Assembly: GCF_001423295.1 (NCBI RefSeq) | Contig: NZ_LMNG01000005.1 | Span: 22,071 to 86,070, forward strand | DNA: 64,000 nucleotides | Source of the DNA: Methylobacterium sp. Leaf112 | GTDB taxonomy: Bacteria; Pseudomonadota; Alphaproteobacteria; Rhizobiales; Beijerinckiaceae | Direction: 5' to 3' | In this document: one piece after another, positions 27,339-37,827 of the stretch | Position numbering within the stretch: position 1 is the stretch's first letter | Layout: each line of letters opens with the position of its first letter | The notes under the pieces: generated by a model | Told to the model about the DNA's origin: nothing | Databases searched by the model: none | Seen by the model: the letters and a program-made list of their open reading frames with translations, nothing else | Program-made: the position numbers and the translations under genes

Positions 27339-28319
27339 TCAGGTGGCGGGCGCAGCCGCCTCGGTGGCGGATGTCGCCGGCGCCTTCGGCTTCGGCAGCA
27401 TGGCCGGGCGCCAGCGCCGGTGCATCCAGAGCCATTGTCCGGGATTCTCGCGGATCCAGTCCTCGACCACCCGGGTCATGGCCTGCATGGCGCCCTGGAC
27501 GTCGATCTCGCCCTTGGCGTCGCGCGGCAGGTCGAGGGGTGGGGTGAGTTCGAGGGCGAAGCGCGCGCCCTCCTGCCGCACCACGCGCACGCCGTGGACC
27601 GGGCATTCGTAGTGTCGGGCGAGCTTGCCGAGCAGGGGGTTGACGAGGACGGGGCGGCCGAAGAACTCGACCACGACGCCCCGGGTGAAATGCTGGTCGA
27701 TGAGCTGGCCGAGGTGTCCGCCGCGCTCCACCACGCCCTGCATGGCGAAGACGGCGCCCTGCCCGGCCGCCGCCAGGCCGCCCATGGTCTGGCGGCGCAC
27801 CTCCTGCACGAGCCGCGCGGAGGCCGCGTCGTTGGGCGGCCGGAAGATCGCCGTGGCGTCGAGGCCGTAGCGGGCCGCGCAGATCGCCGGCAATTCCCAG
27901 TTGGCGAGGTGCGCCGAGAAGATCAGCCCCGGCTTCCCGTCGTCGCGCAGGTCCGCGAAATGGCCCTCGCCCGAGACCTGCATGCGCTGGCTCGACGGAT
28001 CGGTGTCGTCGGCATCGAACAGGGTGTGGAGGTGGGCGTATTCGGCGCCCGTTCGGCCGAGATTGTCCCAAGCCTCCGCCGCCAGCGCCCGCCGGGCGGC
28101 CGGATCGAGGTCGGGGAACGCGGCCGCGAGGTTGGCCATGGCGGTCCGATGGGCCGGCAGGAACGGGCCGACGGTCCGGACCAAGCGCCCGCCGATCCGG
28201 CTCGCCCGGTCGGTGCCGAGCCGGCGCGCCAGCCAGAACAGGGTCCGGATCAGGGGGATCATCGCCAGCCCGGCAAGGCGCGGCAGGTGGCGTTTCAGGA
28301 CCAGAGCGAGGCGGAGCAA
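27339..28319 (-). CDS. LpxL/HtrB-type lipid A acyltransferase
   Basis: The 326-residue inner-membrane lysophospholipid-type acyltransferase adds secondary acyl chains to lipid A. The catalytic H-x4-D/E motif is seen as HLANWE in LIFSAHLANWEL; ATAIFRPPNDAASARLVQE and VVVEFFGRPVLVNP also fit the family. The C-terminus has WIRENPGQWLWMHRRW. The start codon is TTG at 28319. With the oxidoreductase gene upstream it resembles the adh-lpxXL end of the rhizobial acpXL locus, so very-long-chain acyl transfer is possible but unproven. Confidence 0.9.
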   Translation of the reverse strand: MLRLALVLKRHLPRLAGLAMIPLIRTLFWLARRLGTDRASRIGGRLVRTVGPFLPAHRTAMANLAAAFPDLDPAARRALAAEAWDNLGRTGAEYAHLHTLFDADDTDPSSQRMQVSGEGHFADLRDDGKPGLIFSAHLANWELPAICAARYGLDATAIFRPPNDAASARLVQEVRRQTMGGLAAAGQGAVFAMQGVVERGGHLGQLIDQHFTRGVVVEFFGRPVLVNPLLGKLARHYECPVHGVRVVRQEGARFALELTPPLDLPRDAKGEIDVQGAMQAMTRVVEDWIRENPGQWLWMHRRWRPAMLPKPKAPATSATEAAAPAT

Positions 28320-28439
28320 GGCGATTTCCGTGCGGACGAGCGCTCACGGCGACGCTCACCCTCCCCGCTTAGATCATTTTCTCGCGGGGGTGCACCCGGT
28401 CTGCGTCCAACAGCCGGGCGGTCCCGGCGAGACGCTCCG

Positions 28440-29462
28440 TCACAGGGTGACGAGAATCTTGCCGAACACCTTGCGGGATTCGAGGCGCTCCAGCCCCTGG
28501 GCGAAATCGGCGAGCGGCAGGATCGTATCCACCACGGGGGTGAGGCCCTCGGCCATCTTGGCGAGCGACTGGCGGATGTTGGCCATGGAGCAGCCGAACG
28601 AGCCGGTGATGCGGTATTGCTGCTGGAACAGCTGCATCAGGTTCATGGTGGTGGAGACGCCCGAGGTCGACCCGCAGGTGACGAGGCGCCCGCCGCGCTT
28701 GAGGCACAGGAGCGAGCCGTTCCAGGTGTCGGGCCCGACATGCTCGAACACCACGTCGACGCCCTTGCGCTTCGTCAGCCGGCGGACCTCGCCCTCGAAG
28801 CGTTCGTCGCGGTAGTTGATGACGTGGTCGGCGCCGAGCGCCTTGGCCTTCTCCCCCTTGGCGTCGTCGCCGACCGTGGTGAACACCGTGCAGCCGATGG
28901 CCTTGGCCATCTTGATCGCCGCCGTGCCGATGCCGGAGCCGCCGGCATGGACCAGGATGCTTTCGCCGGGCTCCAGCTTCGCGTTGTCGAACAGCATGTG
29001 CTGCACGGTGCCGAAGGCGATGGGCGCGCAGGCGGCATCGGTAAAGCCGACCCCGTCCGGCACCCGGACCACGAGACGGGCCGGCATGGTCACGAACTCG
29101 CGGGCGAACCCATCGATGTGGAAGCCCATCACGCCGGCGACGTTCTCGCAGAGATTGTCGCGGCCCTCCCGGCAGGCCTTGCACTGGCCGCAGGTCTGGG
29201 CGCCGTAGAGGGCCACGCGGTCGCCCTCGGCCAGGCCCTCGACGCCCTCGCCGACGCAGGCGATCTCGCCCGAAGCTTCGGCGCCCACGGTGAGGGGCAG
29301 CTTGCGCTTGGCGAAGGCCATGCCGCGAAAGCCCCACACGTCGATGAAATTGAGGCCGACCGCCCGGACGCGGATCCGGACCTCGCCGGGGCCGGGGAGA
29401 GCCGGGGCCTCGATCTCGCTCACGCGCAGGTCGCGGTCGCCGAAGAGCTGGAGGGCTTGCAT
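28440..29462 (-). CDS. Zinc-type MDR oxidoreductase (alcohol dehydrogenase-like), lacking catalytic zinc ligands
   Basis: The 340-residue medium-chain dehydrogenase/reductase starts MQALQLFGDRDLRVSE. It has the four structural-zinc cysteines (CGQCKACREGRDNLC), the GroES-like fold and a Rossmann motif ILVHAGGSGIGTAAIKMAK. The usual catalytic Cys and the GHE motif are replaced (IDVWGFRG, VGAEASGEI), so quinone-oxidoreductase or enoyl-reductase chemistry is more likely than alcohol dehydrogenation. It precedes the lipid A acyltransferase by 120 bp and follows ppx by 17 bp. Confidence 0.88.
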   Translation of the reverse strand: MQALQLFGDRDLRVSEIEAPALPGPGEVRIRVRAVGLNFIDVWGFRGMAFAKRKLPLTVGAEASGEIACVGEGVEGLAEGDRVALYGAQTCGQCKACREGRDNLCENVAGVMGFHIDGFAREFVTMPARLVVRVPDGVGFTDAACAPIAFGTVQHMLFDNAKLEPGESILVHAGGSGIGTAAIKMAKAIGCTVFTTVGDDAKGEKAKALGADHVINYRDERFEGEVRRLTKRKGVDVVFEHVGPDTWNGSLLCLKRGGRLVTCGSTSGVSTTMNLMQLFQQQYRITGSFGCSMANIRQSLAKMAEGLTPVVDTILPLADFAQGLERLESRKVFGKILVTL

Positions 29463-29479
29463 GGGGTCTCGATCCGGAC

Positions 29480-31027
29480 TCAGGCGATCACGATGCGGCC
29501 GTCGAGGCCGATGACGCGGCCGACGCCGCGGACGCGGTTGAGGATGCGGTCACCCGCCAGGGTCTCGCAATCGGGCGGCATGGTCAGGGTGACGCGCCCC
29601 TCCACGACGGCGACGGGAAGATTGCCGAGGCTGCCCGTCATTCCGGCCGTCAGCGGGAAGGCGAGGCGCAGGAGGGCGCCGAGCAGGCGGGCCCGATCGA
29701 ACAGGCGGGCCCCGGCGAGGTTGCGCAGCATCGGGCTCGCCTTTTCCGGCGCGACGCCCTCGTGGCGGAAGTATACGGCGAGCGCCAGATAGGCCCGACC
29801 GGGATGGTCGATGCCGACGAAGGCCGCGTGGGTGATCACGTTGACGCTCTGCTCGCCGCGATAGTCCGGGTGCGCCCGCCAGCCGATATCCGAGAGCAGG
29901 CAGGCGGCGTGCCGCAGACGGCGCTCGTCCGCCGTCTCGGGCGCGTCGAGGGAGGCGATGAAGCGGTCGGTCCAGGCGATGAGATCCGTGGCATGCCCCG
30001 GCGAGCGGGCCCGCAGGGCATTGAGTTCGGCGGCCGCCACCAGGAGCGGATCGGCCAGCCGCGCGTCCCGGTCGAGCTGCTCGTAGAGCAGGCCCTCGCG
30101 CACGCCCGCGGCCGAGACCGCAAGTTCGCGCGGGCGCCCGACCCGGAGGATTTCCTCCAGCACCACCGCCCCGTAGGCGAGCAGTGGCCGGCGGGCCTCG
30201 GAGACGCTCTCGACGTCCTGCAGCAGGGCCGCGTCCGTGCGCTCCACCACTTCGAGGAAGTTGAGTTCGTCCGAGGGCTCGACGCTGTAGCCGTGCATGA
30301 CGTGGAGCGGGTAGCCCCGCGCGGCCTGATGCAGGCGGGCCAGGGCCCGCCAGGTGCCGCCGACGGCGTAGAAGCTGCGTCCGCGCAGGGTCTCGAGTTG
30401 GGGGGCGGCCTTCTTCAGGTGCTCGCGCACGATCTTGATGGCCTTCTTGGGCGAATTGCCCGAGAGGTCCTGAAGGGCCAGTCCGCCGAGCGGCATGGTC
30501 ACGCCCGTGCCCACGGTGGCGCCGCGCACGTCCACGAGTTCGAGGGAACCGCCGCCGAGATCGCCGACCACGCCGTCCGGCGCGTGGAAGCTCGATACGA
30601 CGCCAAGCGCCGACAGCTCGGCCTCGCGCCGCCCCGACAGGAGCTCGATGGGGTGGCCGCAGGCGGCCTGCGCGGCCGCGAGGAACTCGGCGCCGTTCTG
30701 CGCGTCCCGGGCGGCGGCCGTGGCGAGCACGAAGACCCGGGCGACCCGCATGGTCTCGCACAGCACCCGGAACCGCGCGAGGGCGATCAGGGCACGCCGG
30801 ACGGCCTCCTCGTTGAGGCGACCGGTGGTGAGCACGTTGCGGCCGAGCCCGCACAGGACCTTCTCGTTGTAGAGGGGCGTCGGCGCCCGCGTCAGCCCGT
30901 CATAGGCGACGAGCCGCACGGAGTTCGAGCCGATGTCGATGATGGCCACGGGCTCGCGGTGCATCGAGGCCGGCGACGCGTCGGCCCCGGACTCGCCGCG
31001 GGGTGGGCCGGCATGGTGGAGGCCCAT
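29480..31027 (-). CDS. ppx: Exopolyphosphatase (Ppx/GppA family)
   Basis: The 515-residue sugar-kinase-fold phosphatase hydrolyses polyphosphate (or pppGpp). Phosphate-binding motifs are VAIIDIGSNSVRLVAYDG and GVVGDLGGGSLELVDV. A C-terminal HD-like helical region follows (LSDIGWRAHPDYRGEQ). The ATG at 31027 has GAAGGA at proper spacing and is preferred to the upstream start at 31066, which would overlap ppk. It lies 22 bp after ppk on the same strand, pairing synthesis with degradation. Confidence 0.94.
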   Translation of the reverse strand: MGLHHAGPPRGESGADASPASMHREPVAIIDIGSNSVRLVAYDGLTRAPTPLYNEKVLCGLGRNVLTTGRLNEEAVRRALIALARFRVLCETMRVARVFVLATAAARDAQNGAEFLAAAQAACGHPIELLSGRREAELSALGVVSSFHAPDGVVGDLGGGSLELVDVRGATVGTGVTMPLGGLALQDLSGNSPKKAIKIVREHLKKAAPQLETLRGRSFYAVGGTWRALARLHQAARGYPLHVMHGYSVEPSDELNFLEVVERTDAALLQDVESVSEARRPLLAYGAVVLEEILRVGRPRELAVSAAGVREGLLYEQLDRDARLADPLLVAAAELNALRARSPGHATDLIAWTDRFIASLDAPETADERRLRHAACLLSDIGWRAHPDYRGEQSVNVITHAAFVGIDHPGRAYLALAVYFRHEGVAPEKASPMLRNLAGARLFDRARLLGALLRLAFPLTAGMTGSLGNLPVAVVEGRVTLTMPPDCETLAGDRILNRVRGVGRVIGLDGRIVIA

Positions 31028-31049
31028 GCATGTTCCTTCGGCAAGGCGC

Positions 31050-33455
31050 TCAGGCGCGCTGGGCACGGCGGCTCAGGGCGCGCGGGCTCGATTTCTTCGA
31101 CGATTTGCCGCGCCCGGACAGGCTCGGATTCGTCATGAAATATTTATGGGCGTTGAACGGTTCCTCGCCCTCCGCCGGCTGGATCCGCTCACTCGCGCCA
31201 GACGCCAGTACACGCCAGCTCTGGCGGTTGTCGAGGAGGTTAGCCAGCATGATCTGATCGAGCACCTGCTGATGCACCGTGGGATTGGTGATGGGCAGGA
31301 GCGCCTCGACCCGGCGATCGAGGTTGCGGCTCATGAGATCGGCCGAGGAGATGTACACCGTCGCCTTGGGGTGAGGCAGCCCGACGCCGTTGCCGAAGCA
31401 GTAGATGCGCCCGTGCTCCAGGAAGCGCCCGACGATGGATTTCACCCGGATGGTCTCCGACAGGCCGGGGATGCCCGGCCGGAGGCAGCAGATGCCGCGG
31501 ACCACGCAATCGATCTGCACGCCCGCCGCGCTGGCGTCGTACAGGGCGTCGATGATCTGCTGATCGACCAGGGAGTTGCACTTGATCCAGATCGCCGCCG
31601 GGCGCCCGGCCTTGGCGTGGGCGATCTCCTGCTCGATGTTCTCGAGGAGGCGGGGCTTCAGGGTCAGGGGTGAGACCGCCATGCGCTCGAGGCCCGCGGG
31701 CTCGGCGTAGCCGGTGATGTAGTTGAAGATGCGCGACACGTCGCGGGCCACCACCGGATCGGCGGTGAAGAACGACAGGTCGGTGTAGATGCGCGCCGTG
31801 ATCGGGTGATAGTTGCCGGTGCCGACGTGGCAGTAGCTCACGAGCTTGTCGCCCTCGCGCCGGACCACCATCGACAGCTTGGCGTGGGTTTTCAGCTCGA
31901 CGAAGCCGAACACCACCTGCGCGCCGGCCTTCTCGAGGTTGCGCGCCCAGCGGATGTTCGCCTCCTCGTCGAAGCGGGCCTTGAGCTCGACGAGGGCGGT
32001 GACCGACTTGCCGAGTTCGGCGGCCTCCGCCAGCGCCGCCACGATGGGCGAGTTCGAGGAGGTACGGTAGAGGGTCTGCTTGATCGCGACCACGTTGGGG
32101 TCGCGGGCGGCTTGCGCCAGGAACTGCACCACCGCGTCGAACGACTCGTAGGGGTGGTGGACGGTGAAGTCCTTCTGCCGGATGGCCGCGAACACGTCGC
32201 CGCCGCTCTCGCGGATGCGCTCGGGGAAGCGCGGATTGTAGGCCTTGAACTTGAGCTCCGGCCGGTCGATCCCGACGATCTGCGACAGTTCGTTGAGCGC
32301 CAGCATGCCCTCGACCATGAAGACCGCATCGGGGCCGATCTCGAGTTCGTCGGCGACGAACGCGCGCAGATCCTCCGACATGCCGGCCTCGACCTCGAGG
32401 CGGATGACAATGCCGCGGCGGCGCTGCTTCAGGGCCGTCTCGAAATGCAGGACGAGGTCCTCGGCCTCCTCCTCGATCTCGAGATCGGAATCGCGGATCA
32501 CCCGGAACGCCCCGTGGCCGCGCAGGGAGTAGCCCGGGAACAGGCGCCCGGTGAACAGGACGATGACCTGCTCGATGGCGATGAACCGCGCCGTGGCGTC
32601 CCCGTCCGCATCGGGCAGGCGCACGAAGCGGTCGACCAGGGCCGGCAGGCGGATGAGGGCGCGCAGCACCCGCCCGTCCCGCGGACGCATGAGCATCAGG
32701 GCGACGGTCGACCCGAGGTTCGGGATGAACGGGAACGGATGGGCCGGATCGATGGCGAGCGGCGTCAGCACCGGGAAGACGTGGCTGAGGAAGTACTCCT
32801 CCAGCCAGGCCTTGTGCTCCGGCGTGAGGCCGGCGGGCTCGACGAGTTCGATGCCGACGCCGAGGAGTTCACCGCGCAACTCGCGCCAGCGCTGCTGCTG
32901 GTCGAGCGCCAGGCGCGACACGTCCGAACCGACGCGCGCGAGCTGCTCGGCCGGGCTCAGGCCGTCCTGCGAGGGCGCGACGAGGCCGGCGCGGACCTGA
33001 TCGTGCAGGCCGGCGACGCGCACCATGAAGAACTCGTCGAGGTTGTTGGCCGAGATCGAGAGGAAGCGCAGCTGTTCGAGCAGCGGGTGGTTGGGGTTCG
33101 AGGCCTCCTCCAGAACCCTTCGGTTGAACTGGAGCCAGGACAGCTCGCGGTTGACGAAGCGCTCGGGCGAGTGGCGCAGCGCGAGGCCGGCCTCGCGCAC
33201 GGTACCGCGGACGTCCGCGGCGGCGGGCAAGTCGGGCGCCGGCTCGGGAAGGGGCGCCTCCACCAGGGGCAGATCGACGTCCGGCCCGGCCTCCGCCGCA
33301 AGGGCCGCGGGCCCGTCCGCACCGATCGCGGGCTTTTCCTGAGCGACGCGTTTCGGCGCGGACCGTGTGGCCCGGGGACGGGCCACCGCACGTGTGGTCT
33401 CGGCCTCGGCGGGTCCGGTCTCCGGTGCGGTCGCGTCCGATTCCATGTCCGCCAA
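31050..33455 (-). CDS. ppk: Polyphosphate kinase 1
   Basis: The roughly 801-residue Ppk1 makes polyphosphate reversibly from ATP. It has the N-terminal [19 protein letters not shown], the autophosphorylated-His region [16 protein letters not shown] with [17 protein letters not shown], and the second conserved His in [13 protein letters not shown]. An extra Pro/Ala-rich N-terminal extension of about 95 residues precedes the core. The TTG at 33455 is preferred because CAGGAGA lies 8 bases upstream; the ATG at 33446 would leave that SD too distant. hdaA is upstream and ppx downstream. Confidence 0.96.
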   Translation of the reverse strand: MADMESDATAPETGPAEAETTRAVARPRATRSAPKRVAQEKPAIGADGPAALAAEAGPDVDLPLVEAPLPEPAPDLPAAADVRGTVREAGLALRHSPERFVNRELSWLQFNRRVLEEASNPNHPLLEQLRFLSISANNLDEFFMVRVAGLHDQVRAGLVAPSQDGLSPAEQLARVGSDVSRLALDQQQRWRELRGELLGVGIELVEPAGLTPEHKAWLEEYFLSHVFPVLTPLAIDPAHPFPFIPNLGSTVALMLMRPRDGRVLRALIRLPALVDRFVRLPDADGDATARFIAIEQVIVLFTGRLFPGYSLRGHGAFRVIRDSDLEIEEEAEDLVLHFETALKQRRRGIVIRLEVEAGMSEDLRAFVADELEIGPDAVFMVEGMLALNELSQIVGIDRPELKFKAYNPRFPERIRESGGDVFAAIRQKDFTVHHPYESFDAVVQFLAQAARDPNVVAIKQTLYRTSSNSPIVAALAEAAELGKSVTALVELKARFDEEANIRWARNLEKAGAQVVFGFVELKTHAKLSMVVRREGDKLVSYCHVGTGNYHPITARIYTDLSFFTADPVVARDVSRIFNYITGYAEPAGLERMAVSPLTLKPRLLENIEQEIAHAKAGRPAAIWIKCNSLVDQQIIDALYDASAAGVQIDCVVRGICCLRPGIPGLSETIRVKSIVGRFLEHGRIYCFGNGVGLPHPKATVYISSADLMSRNLDRRVEALLPITNPTVHQQVLDQIMLANLLDNRQSWRVLASGASERIQPAEGEEPFNAHKYFMTNPSLSGRGKSSKKSSPRALSRRAQRA

Positions 33456-33547
33456 GTGTCTGTCTCCTGAAAGCTGAGGGGCGGCTTCCTAGCATGCGGG
33501 AAGGCGCGGTTCTTGACGGTTCGATGACAGTTTCCGGTCCGCAGCCT

Positions 33548-34267
33548 CTAATCGTCGGCCTCGTCGTCGGTGGCATCGAGGCCGAGGCGGGCGAGCACGG
33601 CCAGCGCCAGGGGCCGGGTGATGCGCCGGCCGCGCCCGAGGGCGTCGCGGTCGAGTTCGCTCACCACCTGTCGGGCGAGGCCGAACGAGCGGTCGATGCG
33701 CAGGGCCAAGGCCTCGACCACGGCGAGATCGACCACGAGTTGGCGATCCACGAACAGCTTGACGAGGACGGCGCGCAGGAGCGCATCGTCGGGAGCGAGG
33801 ATGGTGGCGCCGGGCGCCAGGCGCAGGCGGGAGCGCAGATCCGCCGTCGCGAGGCCCATGGCCTCCACGGCTTGCGCCGCCGTGACGAGAACGGGGCTGC
33901 CATGCTCCCGCGCGAGGTTGAGGAGATGGAACAGGGCCGCCTCGTCGCGACCCTCGGGCCGGTCGATGTCCTCGATGACGAGGGCGCCGTTGGAGACGAG
34001 GTGCGGCACCCGTGCGGCCTGGACCTCGGCGACGGAGGCAGTCCAGGCATGGGCCCGCGTCGCCCAGATCGAGGCGAGGTGGCTCTTGCCGCTGCCGGGC
34101 GGGCCGGTGAGGACGCAGACCGTGTCGGGCCAGTTCGGCCAGGCTTCCACGAGGCCGTAGGCCGCCTCGTTGGCGGGACCGACCAGAAAGTCCTCGCGCC
34201 CGTAGCGGGGGTCGGCGGGCAGGTCGAACGCAAGTTGCTTGGGGGGCGCATTCTCGCGGATGGCCAT
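33548..34267 (-). CDS. hdaA: DnaA regulatory inactivator-like AAA+ protein
   Basis: The 239-residue DnaA-domain III homologue has a Walker A GPPGSGKSHLASIW and Walker B-type ALVIEDIDRPEG, and lacks the DnaA DNA-binding domain IV. The N-terminal QLAFDLPADPRYGREDFLV is the clamp-binding type segment of Hda proteins. It should promote ATP hydrolysis by DnaA after initiation. Its ATG overlaps the permease stop (TGATG), so translation is coupled. Confidence 0.9.
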   Translation of the reverse strand: MAIRENAPPKQLAFDLPADPRYGREDFLVGPANEAAYGLVEAWPNWPDTVCVLTGPPGSGKSHLASIWATRAHAWTASVAEVQAARVPHLVSNGALVIEDIDRPEGRDEAALFHLLNLAREHGSPVLVTAAQAVEAMGLATADLRSRLRLAPGATILAPDDALLRAVLVKLFVDRQLVVDLAVVEALALRIDRSFGLARQVVSELDRDALGRGRRITRPLALAVLARLGLDATDDEADD

Positions 34268-35358
34268 CAGGTCTCACGGTTGGGGAGCAGCACCGGGGAG
34301 CCCGCGTGATAGAGCGGACTCTGCAGGTAACGGCTCAGGGCGAAGCGCACCACCACGCCGATGGAGGCGGCCACGGGCACGGCGAGCAGAAGGCCGAGGA
34401 AGCCGAACAGCGAGCCGAAGGCCAGGAGCGCGAACATCAGCCAGACCGGGTGGAGGCCCACCGATTCGCCGACGAGTTTCGGCGAGATGATGTTCCCCTC
34501 CAGGAACTGGCCCACCGCGAACACCCCGACGGTGAGCCCGATATGGAGCCAGTCGGAATCGGGCCAGAACTGCGCCAGGGCGACGCCGACGGAGAGCAGG
34601 AAGCCGGTGAGCGTCCCCACATACGGGATGAAGGTGAGGAAGCCCGCGATGAGGCCGATGAGCACGCCGAAGTTCAGCCCGACCACGAACAGCCCGACGG
34701 CGTAGAAGGTGCCGAGGATCAGACAGACCAGGGTCTGGCCGCGCACGAAGCCGGTCACGGCCCCGTCGATCTCGCGACCGAGGCGGCGCACCACGGCGCG
34801 GTGGCGCGGCGGCACCCAGCCGTCGAGGGCCGCGATCATCCGGTCCCAGTCGACGAGCAGGTAGAACGCCACCACGGGCGTCACCACGAGGAGCGAGGCG
34901 ATGGAGATCAGCGCCTGACTGCCCGACCACAGGGATTTCAGGAAGGCGAGGAACCACGTCCCGCCCTGCCCCACCAGGGTGCCGACGGAGGATTGCAGGT
35001 CGGTCAGGACATCCGCGCCGCCCATGCGCTGCAGCAGCGGGCCAGCCCTCTCCGTCAGGATTCCCTGCAGCCGCGCGACCATGCCGGGCAGGGTCGCGAC
35101 CAACGCGGCGATCTGGTTGGCGGCGAGCGGGACGACGATGAGGAGCGCCACCACGAGGGCGACCACGAACATCGCCAGGATCAGGAGCGAGGCCGTGAGC
35201 CGCCCGAGGCCGAGACGTTCGAGGCGGTCGGCGATGGGATCGAGGAGGTAGGCCAGCGCGAGGCCGGCCACGAAGGGCAGCATCACGTCGGCCAGGAGAT
35301 AGAGGAGCAGGACAGCTCCGCCGAGTGCCAGACACCCGATCACCGCCCTGCCGCGCAT
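34267..35358 (-). CDS. AI-2E/PerM-family membrane permease
   Basis: The 363-residue protein has about eight hydrophobic helices, for example [39 protein letters not shown] and [17 protein letters not shown], plus the family-typical [15 protein letters not shown]. The ATG at 35358 has GGAGGACGG upstream. Its substrate is unknown; the family includes quorum-signal exporters and Na+/H+ antiporters. It is divergent from purM across 148 bp and heads the permease-hdaA unit. Confidence 0.92.
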   Translation of the reverse strand: MRGRAVIGCLALGGAVLLLYLLADVMLPFVAGLALAYLLDPIADRLERLGLGRLTASLLILAMFVVALVVALLIVVPLAANQIAALVATLPGMVARLQGILTERAGPLLQRMGGADVLTDLQSSVGTLVGQGGTWFLAFLKSLWSGSQALISIASLLVVTPVVAFYLLVDWDRMIAALDGWVPPRHRAVVRRLGREIDGAVTGFVRGQTLVCLILGTFYAVGLFVVGLNFGVLIGLIAGFLTFIPYVGTLTGFLLSVGVALAQFWPDSDWLHIGLTVGVFAVGQFLEGNIISPKLVGESVGLHPVWLMFALLAFGSLFGFLGLLLAVPVAASIGVVVRFALSRYLQSPLYHAGSPVLLPNRET

Positions 35359-35506
35359 CGGCCGTCCTCCGTCCCGCACGCCGCCCGTGCGCTCACGAGA
35401 GTGGGAAGCCGGTGGGGTGCGGTCAAGGTATGCCGCAGAAGACTCGCGAAGGCGCGCGGGAATGGTTAGAGGTCGCCAAAGAGCGGATCGGAAGAGAGCG
35501 GCGCGG

Positions 35507-36574
35507 ATGACCGGCGAGCCCAAACACGGAATGACCTACGCGGAGGCCGGCGTCGACATCGATGCGGGCAACGCCATGGTCGAGACGATCAAGCCGCTGG
35601 TGCGCGCCACCCGCCGGCCGGGGGCGGATGCCGAGATCGGCGGGTTCGGCGGCCTGTTCGACCTCAAGGCGGCGGGGTTCCGCGATCCGATCCTGGTGGC
35701 AGCCAACGACGGCGTCGGCACCAAGGTGAAGATCGCCATCGAGACCAACCGCCACGACACCATCGGCATCGATCTCGTCGCCATGTGCGTCAACGACATC
35801 ATCGTCCAGGGCGCCGAGCCGCTGTTCTTCCTCGACTATTTCGCCACCGCCAAACTCGTGCCCGGCGTCGGGACCGACATCGTGCGCGGGATCGCGGCGG
35901 GATGCCGCCTCGCCGGCTGCGCCCTCATCGGCGGCGAGACCGCCGAGATGCCGGGCCTCTACGATGGCGCCGACTACGATCTCGCCGGCTTCAGCGTGGG
36001 GGCGGCCGAGCGCGGCACCCTGCTGCCGCGCGGCAACATCGTGCCCGGCGACGTGGTGCTGGGCCTGCCCTCCTCCGGGGTCCATTCCAACGGCTTCTCC
36101 CTGGTGCGCCGCATCGTCGAGAAGAGCGGCCTGTCCTACGACGACCCGGCGCCGTTCGAGCCGATCCGCACCCTCGGTGAAGCCCTCCTCGAGCCGACCC
36201 GCATCTACGTGAAACCTCTGCTCGCCGCCCTGAAATCCACGGACGGGATCAAGGCGCTGGCCCACATCACCGGCGGGGGCTTTCCCGACAACCTGCCGCG
36301 CGTGCTGCCCGACGGGGTCGGCATCGCCATCGACCTCGACGCGATCATGCCCCCTCCGGTGTTCGGCTGGCTCGCCGAGATCGGCGAGGTCGCCGAATCC
36401 GAGATGCTGCGCACCTTCAACTGCGGCATCGGCATGGTGGTGGTGGTCTCGCCCGACAGCGTCGGCGCGGTGTCGAAGGCGCTGGATCTCGGCGGTGCCT
36501 CGCCCGTGCGGCTCGGCCGGATCACGACGCGGGGTCCCGAGCCCGTGACCTTCGAAGGCCGGCTCACGTTTTGA
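35507..36574 (+). CDS. purM: Phosphoribosylformylglycinamidine cyclo-ligase
   Basis: The 355-residue AIR synthetase catalyses step five of purine synthesis using ATP. Recognisable segments are [50 protein letters not shown] and [16 protein letters not shown]. The ATG at 35507 gives the usual length. purN follows 13 bp later, a standard pairing. Confidence 0.97.
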   Translation: MTGEPKHGMTYAEAGVDIDAGNAMVETIKPLVRATRRPGADAEIGGFGGLFDLKAAGFRDPILVAANDGVGTKVKIAIETNRHDTIGIDLVAMCVNDIIVQGAEPLFFLDYFATAKLVPGVGTDIVRGIAAGCRLAGCALIGGETAEMPGLYDGADYDLAGFSVGAAERGTLLPRGNIVPGDVVLGLPSSGVHSNGFSLVRRIVEKSGLSYDDPAPFEPIRTLGEALLEPTRIYVKPLLAALKSTDGIKALAHITGGGFPDNLPRVLPDGVGIAIDLDAIMPPPVFGWLAEIGEVAESEMLRTFNCGIGMVVVVSPDSVGAVSKALDLGGASPVRLGRITTRGPEPVTFEGRLTF

Positions 36575-36587
36575 CGGTGCCGCGCTG

Positions 36588-37250
36588 ATGACGCCTCCGA
36601 AAAAAACCCGGGTCGCGATCCTGATCTCGGGACGCGGCTCGAACATGGCCTCGCTCATCGCGGCGGCCGCGGCGCCGGATTTTCCCGCCGAGATCGTGCT
36701 GGTGGCCTCCAACCGGCCCGAGGCCGGGGGCCTCGCCACGGCGGCGGCGGCCGGCATCGCGACGCGCGCCATCGACCACAAGGCCTATCCGAGCCGCGCG
36801 GCCTTCGACGCGGCGCTGCACGCCGAACTCGTGACCGCGGACATCGACCTCGTGTGCCTCGCCGGCTTCATGCGGATCTTCTCGGCCGGCTTCGTCGAGG
36901 CCTGGGCCGGGCGGATGATCAACATCCACCCCTCCCTGCTGCCCCTGTTCAAGGGCGTGCACACGCACGAACAGGCGTTGGCCGCAGGTGTGCGCCTGCA
37001 CGGCTGCACCGTGCATTACGTGGTGCCGGAGCTCGATGCCGGGCCCATCGTCGCCCAGGCCGCCGTGCCGGTCCTGCCGGGCGACGATGCCGACGCGCTG
37101 GCCGCCCGCATCCTGGTGCAGGAGCACCGGCTCTATCCGGCGGCCCTGGCGCTCATCGCCTCGGACCGTGCGCGCCTCGACGGCGACCGGGTGGTTTTTT
37201 CGGACGATGTGAGCCGGGCGGACGGCGCCCTGCTCAGTCTTCGGGATTAG
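36588..37250 (+). CDS. purN: Phosphoribosylglycinamide formyltransferase
   Basis: The 220-residue GAR transformylase uses 10-formyl-THF. It shows the substrate-binding ISGRGSNMASLI, the catalytic Asn-His pair in MINIHPSLLPLFKG, and the conserved Asp in VVPELDAGPIVAQA. It is cotranscribed with purM. Downstream, 37258-37293 has a GC hairpin without a clear T-run. Confidence 0.97.
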   Translation: MTPPKKTRVAILISGRGSNMASLIAAAAAPDFPAEIVLVASNRPEAGGLATAAAAGIATRAIDHKAYPSRAAFDAALHAELVTADIDLVCLAGFMRIFSAGFVEAWAGRMINIHPSLLPLFKGVHTHEQALAAGVRLHGCTVHYVVPELDAGPIVAQAAVPVLPGDDADALAARILVQEHRLYPAALALIASDRARLDGDRVVFSDDVSRADGALLSLRD

Positions 37251-37302
37251 ACGGGCTCCGCAGTGGGACGGACCTGCACAGGCGGGTCCGCCCTGCAGCG
37301 AA

Positions 37303-37680
37303 TCAGGCCGGGCGCGGCAGCTGGCAGCTGTCGAGGGCCGAGAGCGCCTTGGCGCGGGCCGAATCGTTGAAGTAGCCGGTGGTGCGATAGGCAACGAGTT
37401 CGTTCTGGTCGAGGCTCGCCAGGGTGCGCTGGGCGTAGCAGCCGCACGGGCGGGCGAGGGAGACCTCGGACACGTTCTGGAGCCGGGCCTGCGTCACCGT
37501 GCAGGCATGGCGCACGCGACCGGTGAGGTTGCTCGCGGTGGCGGTCTTGAGGGCCGGATCGGGCGTGTAGCCGGCGAGCTCGGCCGTCGGGCCGGCCTTG
37601 TTGGCGTTGCAGGCGGCGAGCGCAGCGAGGAGGCCTGCGGCGAGCAGAAGCCGGCCGGTGCGCGGAGCGAGGAGGCGCAT
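37303..37680 (-). CDS. Small predicted lipoprotein
   Basis: The 125-residue protein starts MRLLAPRTGRLLLAAGLL and has a lipobox LAAC, with the acylated Cys about residue 24. The mature part contains further cysteines (HACTVTQ, RPCGCYAQR, DSCQLPRP), which could form disulfides. No family is recognised. It is convergent with purN. Confidence 0.75.
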   Translation of the reverse strand: MRLLAPRTGRLLLAAGLLAALAACNANKAGPTAELAGYTPDPALKTATASNLTGRVRHACTVTQARLQNVSEVSLARPCGCYAQRTLASLDQNELVAYRTTGYFNDSARAKALSALDSCQLPRPA

Positions 37681-37781
37681 GGTGTGAGGGGTCCGTGAAA
37701 GCGATTCGGGAAACAGCCCGGTTTCACGGAGCCCTGGTGGCCGCGCAAGGGCAGCGCGGCCACAGCGTGGCGGCAAATACC

Positions 37782-37819
37782 GCCGCGCGCCGCCGCCCCT
37801 CGGGACGGCGGTGCGCGGC
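37782..37819 (-). terminator. Possible terminator after ndk
   Basis: The minus strand forms a long GC stem (GCGCACCGCCGTCCC against GGGCGGCGGCGCGC) followed by a weak T-rich GGTATTT. The hairpin is strong but the T-run is poor. Confidence 0.4.
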
Positions 37820-37827
37820 GAAGGCAC

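Noticed and set aside
37258..37293. Hairpin after purN as a terminator
   Set aside because: The stem is imperfect and no T-run follows on either strand.
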